Shown here piece by piece: positions 29,782 through 41,724 of a stretch of 64,000 nucleotides of DNA. The stretch is from Schistocerca nitens (Eukaryota; Arthropoda; Insecta; Orthoptera; Acrididae). The translations under genes and the position numbers were made by a program. Where the stretch lies: contig NC_064622.1 of assembly GCF_023898315.1 (NCBI RefSeq), forward strand, positions 165,436,178 to 165,500,177, written 5' to 3'. Each line of letters begins with the position of its first letter. Position 1 is the stretch's first letter. The notes beneath the pieces were generated by a model that saw nothing but the letters and a program-made list of their open reading frames with translations, did no database searches and had not been told where the DNA came from.

Positions 29782-29958
29782 CTTTTAATTCATAAACGTT
29801 TCTGGTCACATCTGTGTTTACAGTTTTCCAGAGGAGTGAATACGTATTAGTGATAGAGCGGGTTATGAATAACCCAGCATCATATGAGAGCCAGCCAAAG
29901 GTGAACAGAAGTGCTTCAACATCTTCAACACAAGAAAGGATCACCCACAGTAATTGGA
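29782..29958 (-). CDS. Possible orphan host exon, 58 codons, phase 1-1
   Basis: The minus strand has a TTGTTTCTGAAAG acceptor ahead of 29958 and a strong donor AAAAG/GTGAGA after 29782. The enclosed 177 bp are open and symmetric: the frame enters and leaves after the first codon base. The peptide begins QLLWVILSCVEDVEALLFTF and continues GWLSYDAGLFITRSITNTYS, with a hydrophobic start suggestive of a membrane or signal segment. I recognise no family and find no partner exons. It could be chance: the open frame around it is 216 codons but its other end is a purine-tract artefact. Confidence 0.25.
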
Positions 29959-29959
29959 C

Positions 29960-31290
29960 TTTCAGAAACAATAAGCAAACAAACCTTGATAGTTATTTAA
30001 TGCACGTTGATCAAGAGTTAGAATTTACTTTTTTGAAGGCGATAAACAGATACAGTTATGACAGACACATTTGTGATGTTCACCACAATATAAAATAAAA
30101 GCTTTCGATCTTTGTACGTGTTTCATTTATAGCTTGCAGGTGGGTAATACATTCCAAGCAGAAGCTACATACTGCTATTTAGTTCTTGGTGAAGGAAGGG
30201 GGTAAGCTGTCCCACAACTGAGTAAAGCTGTAGAATGCCTGCGGAGGTGACAAAGAGCAGTATGAACAGGAATAGGATGAATTAGCATTAAAAATAAATA
30301 GTCCACTTGGTGTCTATTTTGAACGCAAATATCAATTGTCAGCGGGAGGTGAAGTTGATTTGAATGAACAGGTGCGTCACACTCTACAAGCTAGCTGGAC
30401 AACGAAATTGCGGCCGAAATGGCGTACAGAAGATGGTGGAAAGCATGGACGTACCGGAAAGTGTGTGTGAAGTGAATACTTTGACAGTTAATACACAATA
30501 TACAAGGAAAAATAATTTAAGTCGGCAGTGATCAAGTCAACAGCGAACCGTTAGAAGGAAAAATTTAGTATTTAACGTCCGTAAGTCGTCGAAGTAATTA
30601 CAAACAAAGCGCAAGTTCGTATTGATGAAAAAAAATAGATGTTGTTTTTCATATCAGTCACCAAGCAAGCTGTATATGTAACAATGGAAAATCTAAATAT
30701 GGCTGGTCGGATGGTGGTATGAACCAATTCCATCCCGAATGCGAGTCCACTGGGCTAACCATTGCGCCACCTAGGTCGATCGAAATCACTAATGACAGAT
30801 TTTTTTATGTCTCGAAATGTGATGAAATATGAGCATATATTTATGACCCAGAAACGAAGAATCAGTTCACGGAATGGCATTACACCCCTTCTGTAAATTC
30901 TGAAAAGGATCATACTTAATCTAAGGAAACCATCAGTCTGATGTGACCCATAGAATGAGCAAAATGTCCGAAATTCAGTATGTCTAAAACACACACCACA
31001 ACAAGATTTATTGCTATTCTGGCTTCGCATACGTTAGCTGCGCCAATTCACAACCAAACTTTCACATTAGAACCTAATACAGACCACGCGATACGCTAGA
31101 GATAAATCTGTCACCACAACGAATGCTAAAAAAAAATATAGAATCGAAATAAATATTGGCAGTACTCTGTAGTACCATTTTTTTGTGCGTACGTGAGGTC
31201 ACACTACACCACATTATTACGTCACGTGACAGAACCACGTCCAGCATTGGTAGACTCGATCAGTTCCTTAATAATAAAAAAATACCTTCT
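29960..31290. other. Mostly unassigned; weak SINE at 30660-30790
   Basis: The minus strand at about 30660-30790 reads CCTAGGTGGCGCAATGGTTAG...ACTCGCATTCGGGATGG, a tRNA-like SINE head of a third type, badly decayed. The rest shows no gene. Confidence 0.5.
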
Positions 31291-31295
31291 GAATA

Positions 31296-31616
31296 CGCCT
31301 TGAAGGCCCAACGGTACCGACCAGCCGCCGTGTCATCCTCACCCCTTACACATCACTGGATGCAGATACAAAGGGGTATGTTGTGAGCGCACAGCTCTCC
31401 CAGCTGTTGTCAGTTTTCAGTTTTCGTGATTAGTGCCGCTACTTCTCAGTTCAATAGCTCCTCAATTGCCCTCGCAAGGGCTGAGTGCACCTCGCTTGCC
31501 AACAGTACTCGACAGACCAAGACGGTAACCCATCCAAGCGCTAGCCAAGCCCGACAGTGCTTAATTTCGGTGATCTGACGAGAACCGGCGGTACCACTAC
31601 GGCAAGGTCGTTGGCC
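31296..31616 (-). repeat. 5S rRNA-derived SINE (SINE3-like)
   Basis: Bases 31498-31615 read on the minus strand are a recognisable 5S rRNA: GCCAACGACCTTGCCG start, CAGATCACCGAAATTAAGCA, GTCGGGCTTGGCTAG and GGATGGGTTACCG. A non-5S body follows (GCAAGCGAGGTGCACTCAGC ... GGTACCGTTGGGCC). CCTTATTAAT on the right and CCTTAATAAT on the left look like a slightly diverged target duplication. The internal promoter of 5S genes lies in the middle of this module, which would explain pol III transcription. It is not a functional 5S gene, because it diverges and is fused to a tail. Confidence 0.88.
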
Positions 31617-31794
31617 CCTTATTAATTCAGCAGCTAATAATGAGAACAAAACTGCGGTAGCAACAGAATGTTTTTCCTTGATTTTACGGAATGCAGCCAT
31701 GGCGAATGTATATCGAGACATTTCAGAAGCTTAGAGAAGCGATTAGAAAGACGAGAGTGCACAATAATGTGAATGCGATACAAGTTCTCAATAT

Positions 31795-31990
31795 GCCGGC
31801 CAGAGTGGCCGAGCGGTTCTAGGCGCTACAGTCTGGAACCGCGCGACCGCTACGGTCGCAGGTTCGAATCCTGCCTCGGGCATGGATGTGTGTAATGTCC
31901 TTAGGTTAGTTAGGTTTAAGTACTTCTAAGTTCTAGGGGACTGATGACCTCGGAAGTTAAGTCCCATAGTGTTCAGAGCCATTTGAACCA
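31795..31990 (+). repeat. tRNA-derived SINE, full length
   Basis: Head GCCGGCCAGAGTGGCCGAGCGG, B box GGTTCGAATCC, tail ending CATTTGAACCA. Target duplication is not obvious. Confidence 0.92.
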
Positions 31991-33077
31991 ATGAGAATAT
32001 GCGACCAGACGCCCATCAGGTCATAAGACAGGTAACTGGGAAACTGTGACGGTCTTCCAACGTACAGGCCGGCTGTGGTGCCCCCAGAAATCCGACCATT
32101 TGGTCCGGTGAAATATGTCCCTGGGGTAGCAGTTTGATGACTGACTAGGTGAACGTAGAAGTGTAGAAATGGATACGACAATACTTGCCGTATATCTTAT
32201 TTATCAAATGCGGATTCTACAGTTGGATCCAATGATTGCTCACAAGCACTCCTATTAATTGAGACCATGCTAATTTGTCATTCTTTGGAAAAGATTTATT
32301 TCGTTTGAATACACGGGAGATTTGAGCAATATGCATCAGTTTAAATGGAAATAGTGGCCATTTTGACATTACTGTCGGTATAACCCTTGCAAACATAACT
32401 AATAGAAGCTGATGTACGTCTCCTACGTAATCAGAATCATTATGTAGAATCACACACAGATATCAATACGAAGAAAACGAATTGAATGTTCAGTAAGGTG
32501 GCGAGGATTATGTTCGTTTAAAAGGTAGCCGAAACCACTTGAAAATGTATGGCAGAAAGCTTAGGAGTTGAAACTGCTCTTGACTGTGTCCTTTTAGAAA
32601 ATGCCACTGAAAGGCTAGTTCAGACCACAACTAGACGGTGCCTAGTGGCAGCTGTAGGCTGCTGATAAACGCATCCTGTACAAAGCGTACACTATATATG
32701 ATATCAGCCAACTGTCGACATAAAAAACTTTGGCGAGGTGCAAATTTGAAACGCTCTTGTACCCCGTGATTTGCTGTATATTTTTTATACCGGCATCCGG
32801 TCTGTCATTTAGAGGACGCTACACACGAGTCAGCACAGTGAGTTGAGTAATAAGCCTGACGCGCAACACACACAAGTTCCTGTACATACCTAAAATCAAA
32901 GGGTGGCCATAAAAAAATGTCAGATGCTGGTGATCGCACTCTTTATCAGTCAGCCGTAATGTCAACTTCTCCATCAACGCAGAAAAAATATTTCAGTGAT
33001 TAAAATTACCACAGCAATGTACATGGCTGCGAGTAACCTAATTATTGAAGTATGTATAATATCCCTAAAAGCTACTC
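31991..33077. other. No feature recognised
   Basis: AT-rich with only short frames; nothing assignable. Confidence 0.5.
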
Positions 33078-33735
33078 CGGGTTTCTATCCCAAGTGCCGT
33101 CAGGCGCATTTTCTCTGGTGCTTCGCCAGATATTTACAGTTTCGTTTTTGGTTTGTGTAGCTGGAATCGGCTCAAACAATTAATGCTCGTCACGTCTTCC
33201 ATGCAATGCCCGGTGTCAACAGAAAGCATCCCATTACAAAACAAAATTATTTTTAATGTGGAATTTTATGTGCACATTTGATACAGCGCCCTGAAATTAG
33301 TCTAGTCCGATATTTGTTTTATCGATATGTGTTAACAGGGACAGTACAACACGCAGAATAAAGAGCAACCCATCAGCGACTGAGCAGCGCTGCATGCTCG
33401 GCAGTAGCAGTCAACGCGGGTCAGGGCGGTGCTGGAGTACTGGTTATTCAACGAGTTTTGTTCTCACTGTTGATACACATCCATAAATCAAGTTTTGGAC
33501 TAATCTGGGATCGCTCTATCGAATGAGCACGAAAAATTCCACTTTAAAAATAATTTTGTCCTTGACGCGAAACAGACACTTTCCGTCGTCACTGTGTGAC
33601 GCATGAAAGACGTGAAGATTAGTAATTGTTTGGGCTGACTCCAGCTACACAACGCAAAAACGAAATTACAAATATCCGCTGAAACACCAGAGAAGATGTG
33701 CCTGATGACTCTTAGTAGAGACACCCTGCACACTG
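33078..33735. mobile_element. Foldback element with ~130-bp inverted arms
   Basis: The left arm (about 33078-33210) contains TTTCTCTGGTGCTTCGCCAG, TTTCGTTTTTGGTTTGTGTA and CACGTCTTCCATGCAATG. The right arm (about 33590-33735), reverse complemented, matches in the same order at roughly 80-85 percent. The ~380-bp core has no coding potential. This looks like a non-autonomous foldback or MITE; superfamily unknown. Confidence 0.7.
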
Positions 33736-33759
33736 AACGAGGAACATAAATAATGATCT

Positions 33760-33964
33760 CAAAAATGTTCAAATGTGTGTGAAATCTAAAGGGACTTAAC
33801 TGCTAAGGTCATCAGTCCCTAAGCTTACTCACTACTTAACCTAAATTATCCTAAGGACAAACACACACACACCCATGCCCGAGGGAGGACTCGAACCACC
33901 ACCGGGACCAGCCGCACAGTCCATGACTGCAGCGCCCTAGACCGCTCGGCTAATCCCGCGCGGC
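33760..33964 (-). repeat. tRNA-derived SINE, second subfamily, 11-bp TSD
   Basis: The minus strand starts GCCGCGCGGGATTAGCCGAGCGG and contains GGGCATGGGTGTGTGTG and the tail GATGACCTTAGCAGTTAAG. AATAATGATCT repeats exactly at 33749-33759 and 33965-33975. Confidence 0.94.
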
Positions 33965-33975
33965 AATAATGATCT

Positions 33976-36183
33976 GATCTTCTGATCTAGGAGGAGGTGT
34001 GGGTAGGGAGCAGCTCATTAGCTTCAGGGTAGGACAGGAGAAAACAAAGCACAATTTCTTAAAAGTAGAAAGTAAAGCTGTCCACAACCGTAACTTTGCT
34101 TTCAACATCAGAGCTTGAGACTATAGGAGATGCTGTGCCCTCGGCTTCCTCCGACCATTGAAGTGACCTATTCATGCAGTTATGAGAGTGTTTACAGTTA
34201 ACCTTTGACTTAGAACCACAGTGAGACTTGCCGTTTCTCTCATTAACAAACATTGCCAGAGATGAAAGGAATGCAAGCGAAAGTTAAAAATCCCAGGACT
34301 GGCCATGGCTAGGATCCCAGGTCTCCGGATCCGTAATCTCTCACTTAACTTGAGAACCATCGAGCCAGTATCCCATAATTTCATACAAAATTAAAATCTC
34401 CCACTAAATATACGGGAGAAATCCTAACACTATATAATATTTTAAGAAGCACTTAACTCGTACAATAGATGACATGCCATTTCTGGAGCTGCCATCTTTT
34501 AGACAAATAAATTAGAATGAAGTATAACATTGCGTACCGGGAGCAGACCACCTTAAGCATTGTATTCAGATATCTGCCTGTTCATTTTCCGCTGATTGAC
34601 ATGTCCTTTTCATGGCTTTGCAATGGAAAAAGAACGACTGGCTTGTAAACGGGATACAGCAGCTGAATGATTCGTAAAGCTCCCAGGGTCGAGGAGTCCT
34701 GGAGCCTGATCACATCTGATTCTCTCCTTCGCCGCCAGAGTAGCGTCAAATGTGAGACTAAATATGGTTCACTCGCTTAGCAGAGCACAGACGGGAAAAA
34801 TCACGGAGCAGCTATGCCCTTTTCTTCTGGTGGATCCATCGGTGTCTACTACCATAAATATTAAAATTATCGTTTTATAATCGAAAACCTTTTTCTGGCT
34901 ACTGTCTACATTTTATATTTGTTCCAAGCCATTTTCGAATTTTATAGTAAGATTTATTCAGTGGATTTAACATGGAATAATACAGTTCACACTATAATTT
35001 GTACGTGAACAACTTATTACCTACTGTTATTCGTTTTTCCGGCCGAAATCTGTGATTCCTCTCATCTGGTCACAGGTTATAAAACATCGTCACGTCTTTT
35101 TGGGTGTTGTTTCCATATTTCGTTAGCTAACTGCTGAGAACCACAGTTACTGATAAGACACGAACTGCACATTTTTCTTAGGAGAACTGTCTGTGATTTC
35201 CGTCGCAACACTGTTTGTTCACAAGCTTTCTCTTTGCTTAATTGTGTACATAAGTGTTGCCACTTAACGACCCTTTCAGGACTCTCTCGCTCTCTCTCTC
35301 AAGTGGGATCGCCGCAAGGGCAGGGGACGACGAATTTCGAATATGGATCGAATATGGAATAGCAGGAAGCGAGTAAAATGTTCTAGGTGTTCAGAGATAG
35401 AATTTATCGTTTAAAGGTTATTTGGAGGGAATCAGTTAATAGTCAAAATGTTTCGGTTTCGGCCCGACAAAATAATAACTGCAACCAATATAATTTATTT
35501 ACGTAATAATGTATCACATAGAAAAAGAAAACTGTATTATTCAAAATTATATCCAGAAAATATACGTATAGTTGAAACGCTTATAGAACATAAACAGGAT
35601 GATCGTAAACAGTCTGAAGAGCTTATAAGGGTGTTGCAGAGTAGCTTGTGCTGACAAATAAATCGCTAAGAAAAAAAATTCGATACGCTGCGACGTTTCC
35701 GAATTAATCAGCACTGAAGCTAGGTAGTCAGGCCGTGGCGCGCGCAAATTAAAACGGCCCGCCACAGACGATGTCGTCAAAGGCGTCCTTCGTTTGGTTC
35801 CCTAAACCGAAAAAGAGAGCGGTACAAAAACTGGAAATGGGACGATAGTAAGGATCGAGCCAGAACCAAAGGCTGAGTAGTCTCGTCCGCTGTCATCTGC
35901 GATATGAGAGTAAATGACACTAATGTGTATATAGCGGGCCGCTTGAATTTGTGTGCGCAACGGCCTTTTGGCTAAATTCAGTGTTACTTAACTTGGAACT
36001 CACGCAACGTATCAAATGTTTTTCTTATCAGTTATTTCTCACTACACGTGACCCTGAAATACCCTTACAAGCTTTTCAGACTGTTTCTCTCCACCCTGTA
36101 TATAAATATAGATTACATGAAGAAAAAGGTACTTCAATTTAGAACACGAAAATTTATTACTTACTGCAGAAAAAGGCCACACT
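33976..36183. other. No gene recognised
   Basis: No retroelement or host motif found. A short tRNA-like stretch at 34290-34370 (minus) is too weak to call. Confidence 0.5.
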
Positions 36184-36195
36184 CGCAAACTTTTT

Positions 36196-36383
36196 CAAAA
36201 TGGTTCAAATGGCTCTGAGAACTATGGGACTTAACATCTATGGTCATCAGTCCCCTAGAACTTAGAACTAATTAAACCTAACTAACCTAAGAACAGCACA
36301 CAACACCCAGTCATCACGAGGCAGAGAAAATCCCTGACCCCGCCGGCAATCGAACCCGGGAACCCGGGCGTGGGAAGCGAGAA
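36196..36383 (-). repeat. Chimeric SINE (type-2 head on type-1 tail), 12-bp TSD
   Basis: The minus strand opens with CCCGGGTTCGATTGCCGGCG and GGTCAGGGATTTTCTCTGCC, like the head of the SINE at 23147, and ends with the TTAGGTTAGTTAGG ... CAGAGCCATTTGAACC tail of the common SINE. CGCAAACTTTTT repeats exactly at 36184-36195 and 36384-36395. Confidence 0.9.
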
Positions 36384-36395
36384 CGCAAACTTTTT

Positions 36396-37026
36396 ATTAC
36401 TGTATTAAATTTTATCGTAATATCATAGCCAGGAATATTGAACTTCCTACTTTCAGTCAAATTTAAAACCAATCCAGTCTTTATCCTTCTCCAACCCCCC
36501 ACCTCCACTTCAGTTATTCTAGCACTTTTCGGACTTTGAGGTATCTTACCTTCAGCGTCTCCCGGCAACTATGTCGATTTTTGATCTAGTACATGACCCT
36601 CTAAAAGTGAGAAAGTAGTCAGATGAGTGTAAGTTGGCTCTGGAGAAAGTCAGAAATTCCATTTTCAGATATTTATTTAGTGTTTTTTAGCCGCATATGA
36701 GCCTCTTTCACATGAGTCATAAGGCCATTTGTATTCCGTTGCAGGATCGGTGCCGTTTAGCGCTGGAATTTGTGTTTCTCCTATCATTCCCTCTCCTCGA
36801 TAAAGAAAGTAGCATGGTGCACGTGTAATGTTGTTGCTTTAATTTATTCTGTAAGCGGTGCTGGTATTCAAGACCATAAAAGTGGGTTAAAAGCTGTGAG
36901 CTATCTGAGGAAGTTAACCTTGCATTACTGCGCAACTGTTTCACCAGGTATCCAGTCTAGCTTACCAAATTCCCAACCAGACTAACATTAATTATAATCT
37001 TTTAGTATTCATCTTACGATAACCGG

Positions 37027-37029
<3 letters not shown>
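36396..37029. other. No feature recognised
   Basis: Short frames only; no motif. Confidence 0.5.

Positions 37030-37081
<52 letters not shown>
37030..37081 (+). repeat. (TA)n microsatellite
   Basis: About 25 TA units in an uninterrupted run. Confidence 0.97.
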
Positions 37082-37086
<5 letters not shown>

Positions 37087-37189
37087 ATTTAAATAAAAAG
37101 AAATAAATCAGTTTATATTTGGACATTTATTTTAACATTGATCATTGTTCCGTTAAAATTTCAGCATATCAAACTTGATTCATAACTAA

Positions 37190-38500
37190 ACTGGTGCATT
37201 ATTTAGGATTGTGAAAATGTGAGTTTGTAATCTTACGGAACACATCAAATAGGGAGCCAAGATTGGGAGACTACATACAACACTGCACTCATAAAATAAC
37301 ACACGAGGAACGTTGAAACATATCTAAGAGGAAATTAACCACAACCAACCGATTCAATTTTCACCCAAAGAAGTTACGTTCGTAGCGCAATCCTGTCCGT
37401 CATGAAATTACCACACACTGGTATACTAAATTCACACTAACTCTCTGTGAAATCTTCCCGAAAAGAATAGCTGAGGGCTACTTTGATGCTTACACCACAT
37501 GCTTCACGTGGTCAACTTGGTTTACACAAAGAGTGCAACTCCACAATAATTTTGATAATTAAAATAAATTACATCGAAACGCAATTTACAAAAGAAAAAC
37601 CTCGAACTGGTTACTATCGTCTTACTATTAACCTGATGGGTCAAACAATTGTATAAGCACGTGGTACTGGTCTCACAAAGTGCACCCCACGTGGGTTGAA
37701 CATAAAGAAAATTTGCTATATTGAAAAATTTTATCAAGACGAGACGTTATAATCTCACTCACATTCGCATTTAAGATTGACGATCTTAGTTAGAGTTACT
37801 GATGAACACGTGGTTCCACTTTACTCACAAAGTAGTGACAAAGCAACTACCGGAAGATATTCTGAACTTCACACTCGAATTACACTGCATTGCAATTTAA
37901 GATAACATTAGATATTTTAGAGCTAAACCTGGAATAAAGGTGATTAAATTTTCATTTAGGCTGAACTTAAGAAATCCATTGTCCTACGGACTTAGCAGAC
38001 ACGCGCTTAGCCGGAGATCTTACCACTTCAGACGCTCGCCGCAGACAGACAGTCGTGGGTCCCTCCTGAGGGGTGCCTCACAAATACAAACCGAAGTGAC
38101 CAGAGAGGCAGCTTCCTATACCAACATGACAAGGGACAGACAGGACCATACTAAGAATAGAAACCTCTCTGCTTTTAGAAAGCGTAGCTACCTGTTCCGA
38201 CGTTGGTCCTACTGTTCTCTAGCAGACAGGCTTGTCTGCTTCCATCAAGCATGCAACTAGAAATAAATTTGCTCATTCATTCTTTCACACAGAAGGGAAG
38301 GGGGATGACAGTATCTTATCATATACAGTATATAAAAGAAAGCGGATGTAGGTTCCGTATGAGACTGTGTGACATGAATTACATATAAAGTGTGTTATAA
38401 AGTGTAGTAGTGTGACAGATCGTTCTTGTTTATGTGTAAAAGTAACACGTTTCACTGCTCAGTCTCTTCCCAGACAGTCAGAAACACCACAGTAAATTTA
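37190..38500. repeat. Possible unclassified dispersed repeat
   Basis: The stretch from CTTAGCCGGAGATCTTACC to CATCAAGCATGCAACT, with CAGACGCTCGCCGCAGACAG, looks familiar from locust repeats, but I see no terminal repeats, TSD or coding domain. Frame 37940-38260 is basic with no family. Confidence 0.3.
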
Positions 38501-38809
38501 GAAGTGGAATGTATGCCGTAAATGACAACAGATTTAAGAAATTAACATGAAAGGAATCCAACAGAGACCTTTCACACGGAAGGTCGGGACTAAATGGATC
38601 ACCCACTATTATTGTGATGTCTGGTGCTAAAGAATCGGATTGAGACGTCACGGGTGTCCTGGGAAATACTGTGTTTGCCTCTCTCCTTGAAAACTGTTTC
38701 TGATTTTTTCCCTCCTCTTTCTCTTGTAAGAAATGAAAAACTGATTACTGCTGAGGACACAGATCTTACAGATTTTCTGCTCTAAAAGAGCTAAAGATAT
38801 GAGGTGACT

Positions 38810-39300
38810 TCAAAATGAGTTCCACATTAATATGGCAGGCCAATTAACTTTCATTGAATGCAGCACTACACATCAAAGTGACACTGATACGTGGCACTAT
38901 TCTTCAACATAGCCACAAGGTCTCTGTAAATGACGGTCGGAACTTTCTACCAATCGTTCAGTTCCTTGACGATAGAAATCCTTTCCTTGGTCACTGGGCC
39001 ATTCGACGTGCACAGCGTGATCATCCTCGTCATTGGAAATACTCTTCCTTCTCCACCCACATATTTTTCCTCGATTGCCTGGACATCAGTTATAGACACC
39101 ATTTCACTACGGCATTAGATCCATATACGTCGCCTAATTTCACGGTGAATCTGTGTTCAGTTTAGACGTTTCGTCCACAAGAATCGTACTGTCCCATGAA
39201 CTTCAACGTTGGAGTACGTTTCCCACTGCTGTGACAGTTCACTCCCCCTCTGTGATGCACCAGTTACCCCGTACAGCATGAGAACTGTCTCTACAGAAAA
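38810..39300 (-). pseudogene. Possible mariner-like remnant
   Basis: Minus-strand frames contain a stretch like KDFYRQGTERLVESSDRHLQ followed by GYVEE, resembling the C-terminal F..G...L..R..KC....G.Y.E block of mariner transposases. There are many stops, ends are unknown, and the call is weak. Confidence 0.35.
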
Positions 39301-39749
39301 CCGGGTTTGGTATCCCCGCCAGATGACATCGATACGGAGGCAGATGGGCTAGCGCGGGTCGGGACGTAGCAGTGCACCAAGCTATCACAGACCGAGCGCG
39401 CAGAGCATTGTATAGGCAGAACTGCTGTAGTTACATGGTAACTATCTTTGAGGACTAAAAATTTTTGCAAATATTTGTTGTCCACTTACCGACTGAAAAT
39501 TTGAAAATTTGTTTGTCCAGATAAATGACCTTTAAATTGTGTCATATCTTTTTTCTCTGCTAGTGACTGCATATATCGCTGGGGCACAAATCATCTCATT
39601 ACCACGTAATTTAATTTGGCACCTACACCTTCTTAGCCTACCATCCTTTGATCAAAATCAAAACAATAATTGCACTCTTCGTGTGTTATTCAAACCAACT
39701 CATACTGCCATCAGCTTTTCCGCTCATATCTTGATATTTTTCACCAATG

Positions 39750-40786
39750 TTTCTATCGCTGTATACCTTGACTTCCACAAGGCGTTTGATACGGTACCCC
39801 ACAGTCGTTTAATGAACAAAGTAAGAGCATATGGACTATCAGACAAATTGTGTGATTGGATTGAAGAGTTCCTAGATAACAGAACGCAGCATGACATTCT
39901 CAATGGAGAGAAGTCTTCCGAAGTAAGAGTGATTTCAGGTGTGCCGCAGGGGAGTGTCGTAGGACCGTTGCTATTCACAATATATATAAATGACCTTGTG
40001 GATAACATCGGAAGCTCACTGAGGCTTTTTGTGGATGATGCTGTAGTATATCGAGCGGTTGTAACAATGGAAAATTGTACTGAAATGCAGAAGGATCTGC
40101 AACGAATTGACACATGGTGCAGCAAGGATCCTTTATAATTTTGCAATAATATAGCAGGTCAGCAACTGAAAGCAGTTAATTCCATAAATTATCTGGGAGT
40201 AGGCATTAGGAGTGATTTAAAATGGAATGACCATATAAAATTAATCGTCGGTAAAGCAGATGCCAGACTGAGATGCATTGGAAGAATCCTAAGGACATGC
40301 AATCCGAAAACAAAAGAAGTAGGTTACAGTACACTTGTTCGCCCTCTGGTTGAATACTGCTCACCGATGTGGGATCCGTACCAGATAGGGTTGATAGAAG
40401 GATAGAGAAGATCCAACGGAGAGCAGCGCGCTTCGTTACAGGCTCATTTAGTAATCGCGAAAGTGTCACGGAAATGGCAGATAAACTCCAGTGGAAAACT
40501 CTGCAAGAGAGACCTCAGTAGCTCGGTACGGGCTTTTGTTGAAGTTTCGAGAACATGCCTTCACCGAGGAGACAAGCAGTACATTGCTCCCTCCTACCTA
40601 TATCTCGCAAAGAGACCATGAGGATAAAATTAGACAGATTAGAGCCCACACAGAGGCATACCGACAATCTTTCTTTCCACGAACAATAAGAGACGAATAG
40701 AAGAAAGAACCGATAGAGGTACTCAAGGTATCCTCCGCCACACACCGTCAGGTGGCTTGCGGAGTATGGATGTAGATGTAGATACC
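39750..40786 (+). mobile_element. CR1-like LINE, copy C: RT core and 3' end
   Basis: This is a 5'-truncated copy. It starts within RT at YLDFHKAFDTVPHSRLMNKV, continues VISGVPQGSVVGPLLF and the active-site block LRLFVDDAVVY (FADD in relatives), then the thumb/C-terminal part (VNSINYLGVGIRSDLKWN-like) broken by stops, and the 3' end CTCCGCCACACACCGTCAGG...GGATGTAGATGTAGATA. The frame stops after CSKDPL and near the C-terminus. The 3' ATGTAG repeat is the family's terminal repeat. Confidence 0.88.
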
Positions 40787-40789
40787 TAA

Positions 40790-41501
40790 CAAATAGTAAG
40801 TGCTTGATTACTTGTGTTTCAAATTCCATTCTTTTATTTTTCCATTCTACTGCCCATTCCACCAGCAAGTTAACTGTCGAGGATGAATTAGCAGACGAAT
40901 GTTCTTAACAGACAGGTTAGCTGCTATTCTCTGTTGTACAGTGCAATGTGTAAAAGATAACGATATACAATTTATCAGACTCGTGTAGCGAAACCGAGAA
41001 GAATAATTTTTTATAGGATGCTGCCCCTCTTTATCTACCAAGCTGAAATACAGCCTCAAATTGGCCTACAAAAGCCACCTAAGTTACAGCGCGTGCGCAC
41101 TGCACGGCGTTTGATATATCCTCTCGCCATCTTACGCCTGTCTCTTAGTTGCTCATATTTTTGAATTTTTTTGTTTCGATGGCACTATTAATTTAAAGTT
41201 CCCATAAGGGTAACCAGAGAAAACAGACTTATGTAAAAAAAATGTAAAACCTAATTACGTTTATCATTTGATCTAAACTTGACCCCCACATGAATTGTAG
41301 CAGTAAGAAGGCCAGTGGAAGAAAACTATTTAATTTTTAAATTCACGCTGTTAAATTTCGTAAAACTTTGAATAAAATTTACACAAACGTCAATTTTACA
41401 ATTTGCAAGTTCACGACTAAGCCACCGGCGCTGGAGGGCGGGAGGACATTCACATGCTATAACTTAGATGGCATCTTAGGACCATTTGGAGCTGTTTCTT
41501 G
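40790..41501. other. No feature recognised
   Basis: AT-rich, no motif. Confidence 0.5.
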
Positions 41502-41513
41502 GGTTGGTAGTCC

Positions 41514-41712
41514 AAATGGTTCAAATGGCTCTGAGCACTATGGGACTTAACTGCTGAGGTCATCAGTCCTCTAGAACTGAGAACTACTTAAACCTAACTA
41601 ACCTAAGGACATCACACACATCCATGCCCAATGCAGGATTCGAACCTGCAACCGTAACGGTCACACGGTTCCAGACTGTATCGCCTGGAACCGCTCGGCC
41701 ACACCGGCCGGC
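41514..41712 (-). repeat. tRNA-derived SINE, full length, 12-bp TSD
   Basis: The minus strand starts GCCGGCCGGTGTGGCCGAGCGG and ends CAGAGCCATTTGAACCATTT. GGTTGGTAGTCC repeats exactly at 41502-41513 and 41713-41724. Confidence 0.95.
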
Positions 41713-41724
41713 GGTTGGTAGTCC

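Noticed and set aside
29321-29971. 216-residue minus-strand frame as one protein
   Set aside because: Its C-terminal half is the translation of the purine tract. Only the 29782-29958 part has splice-site support and is kept as a weak exon.
31498-31615. Functional 5S rRNA gene
   Set aside because: Diverged at several sites and fused to a SINE body with a probable target duplication.
34290-34370. tRNA-like sequence on the minus strand
   Set aside because: A-box and B-box similarity is too weak and no tail or TSD was found.
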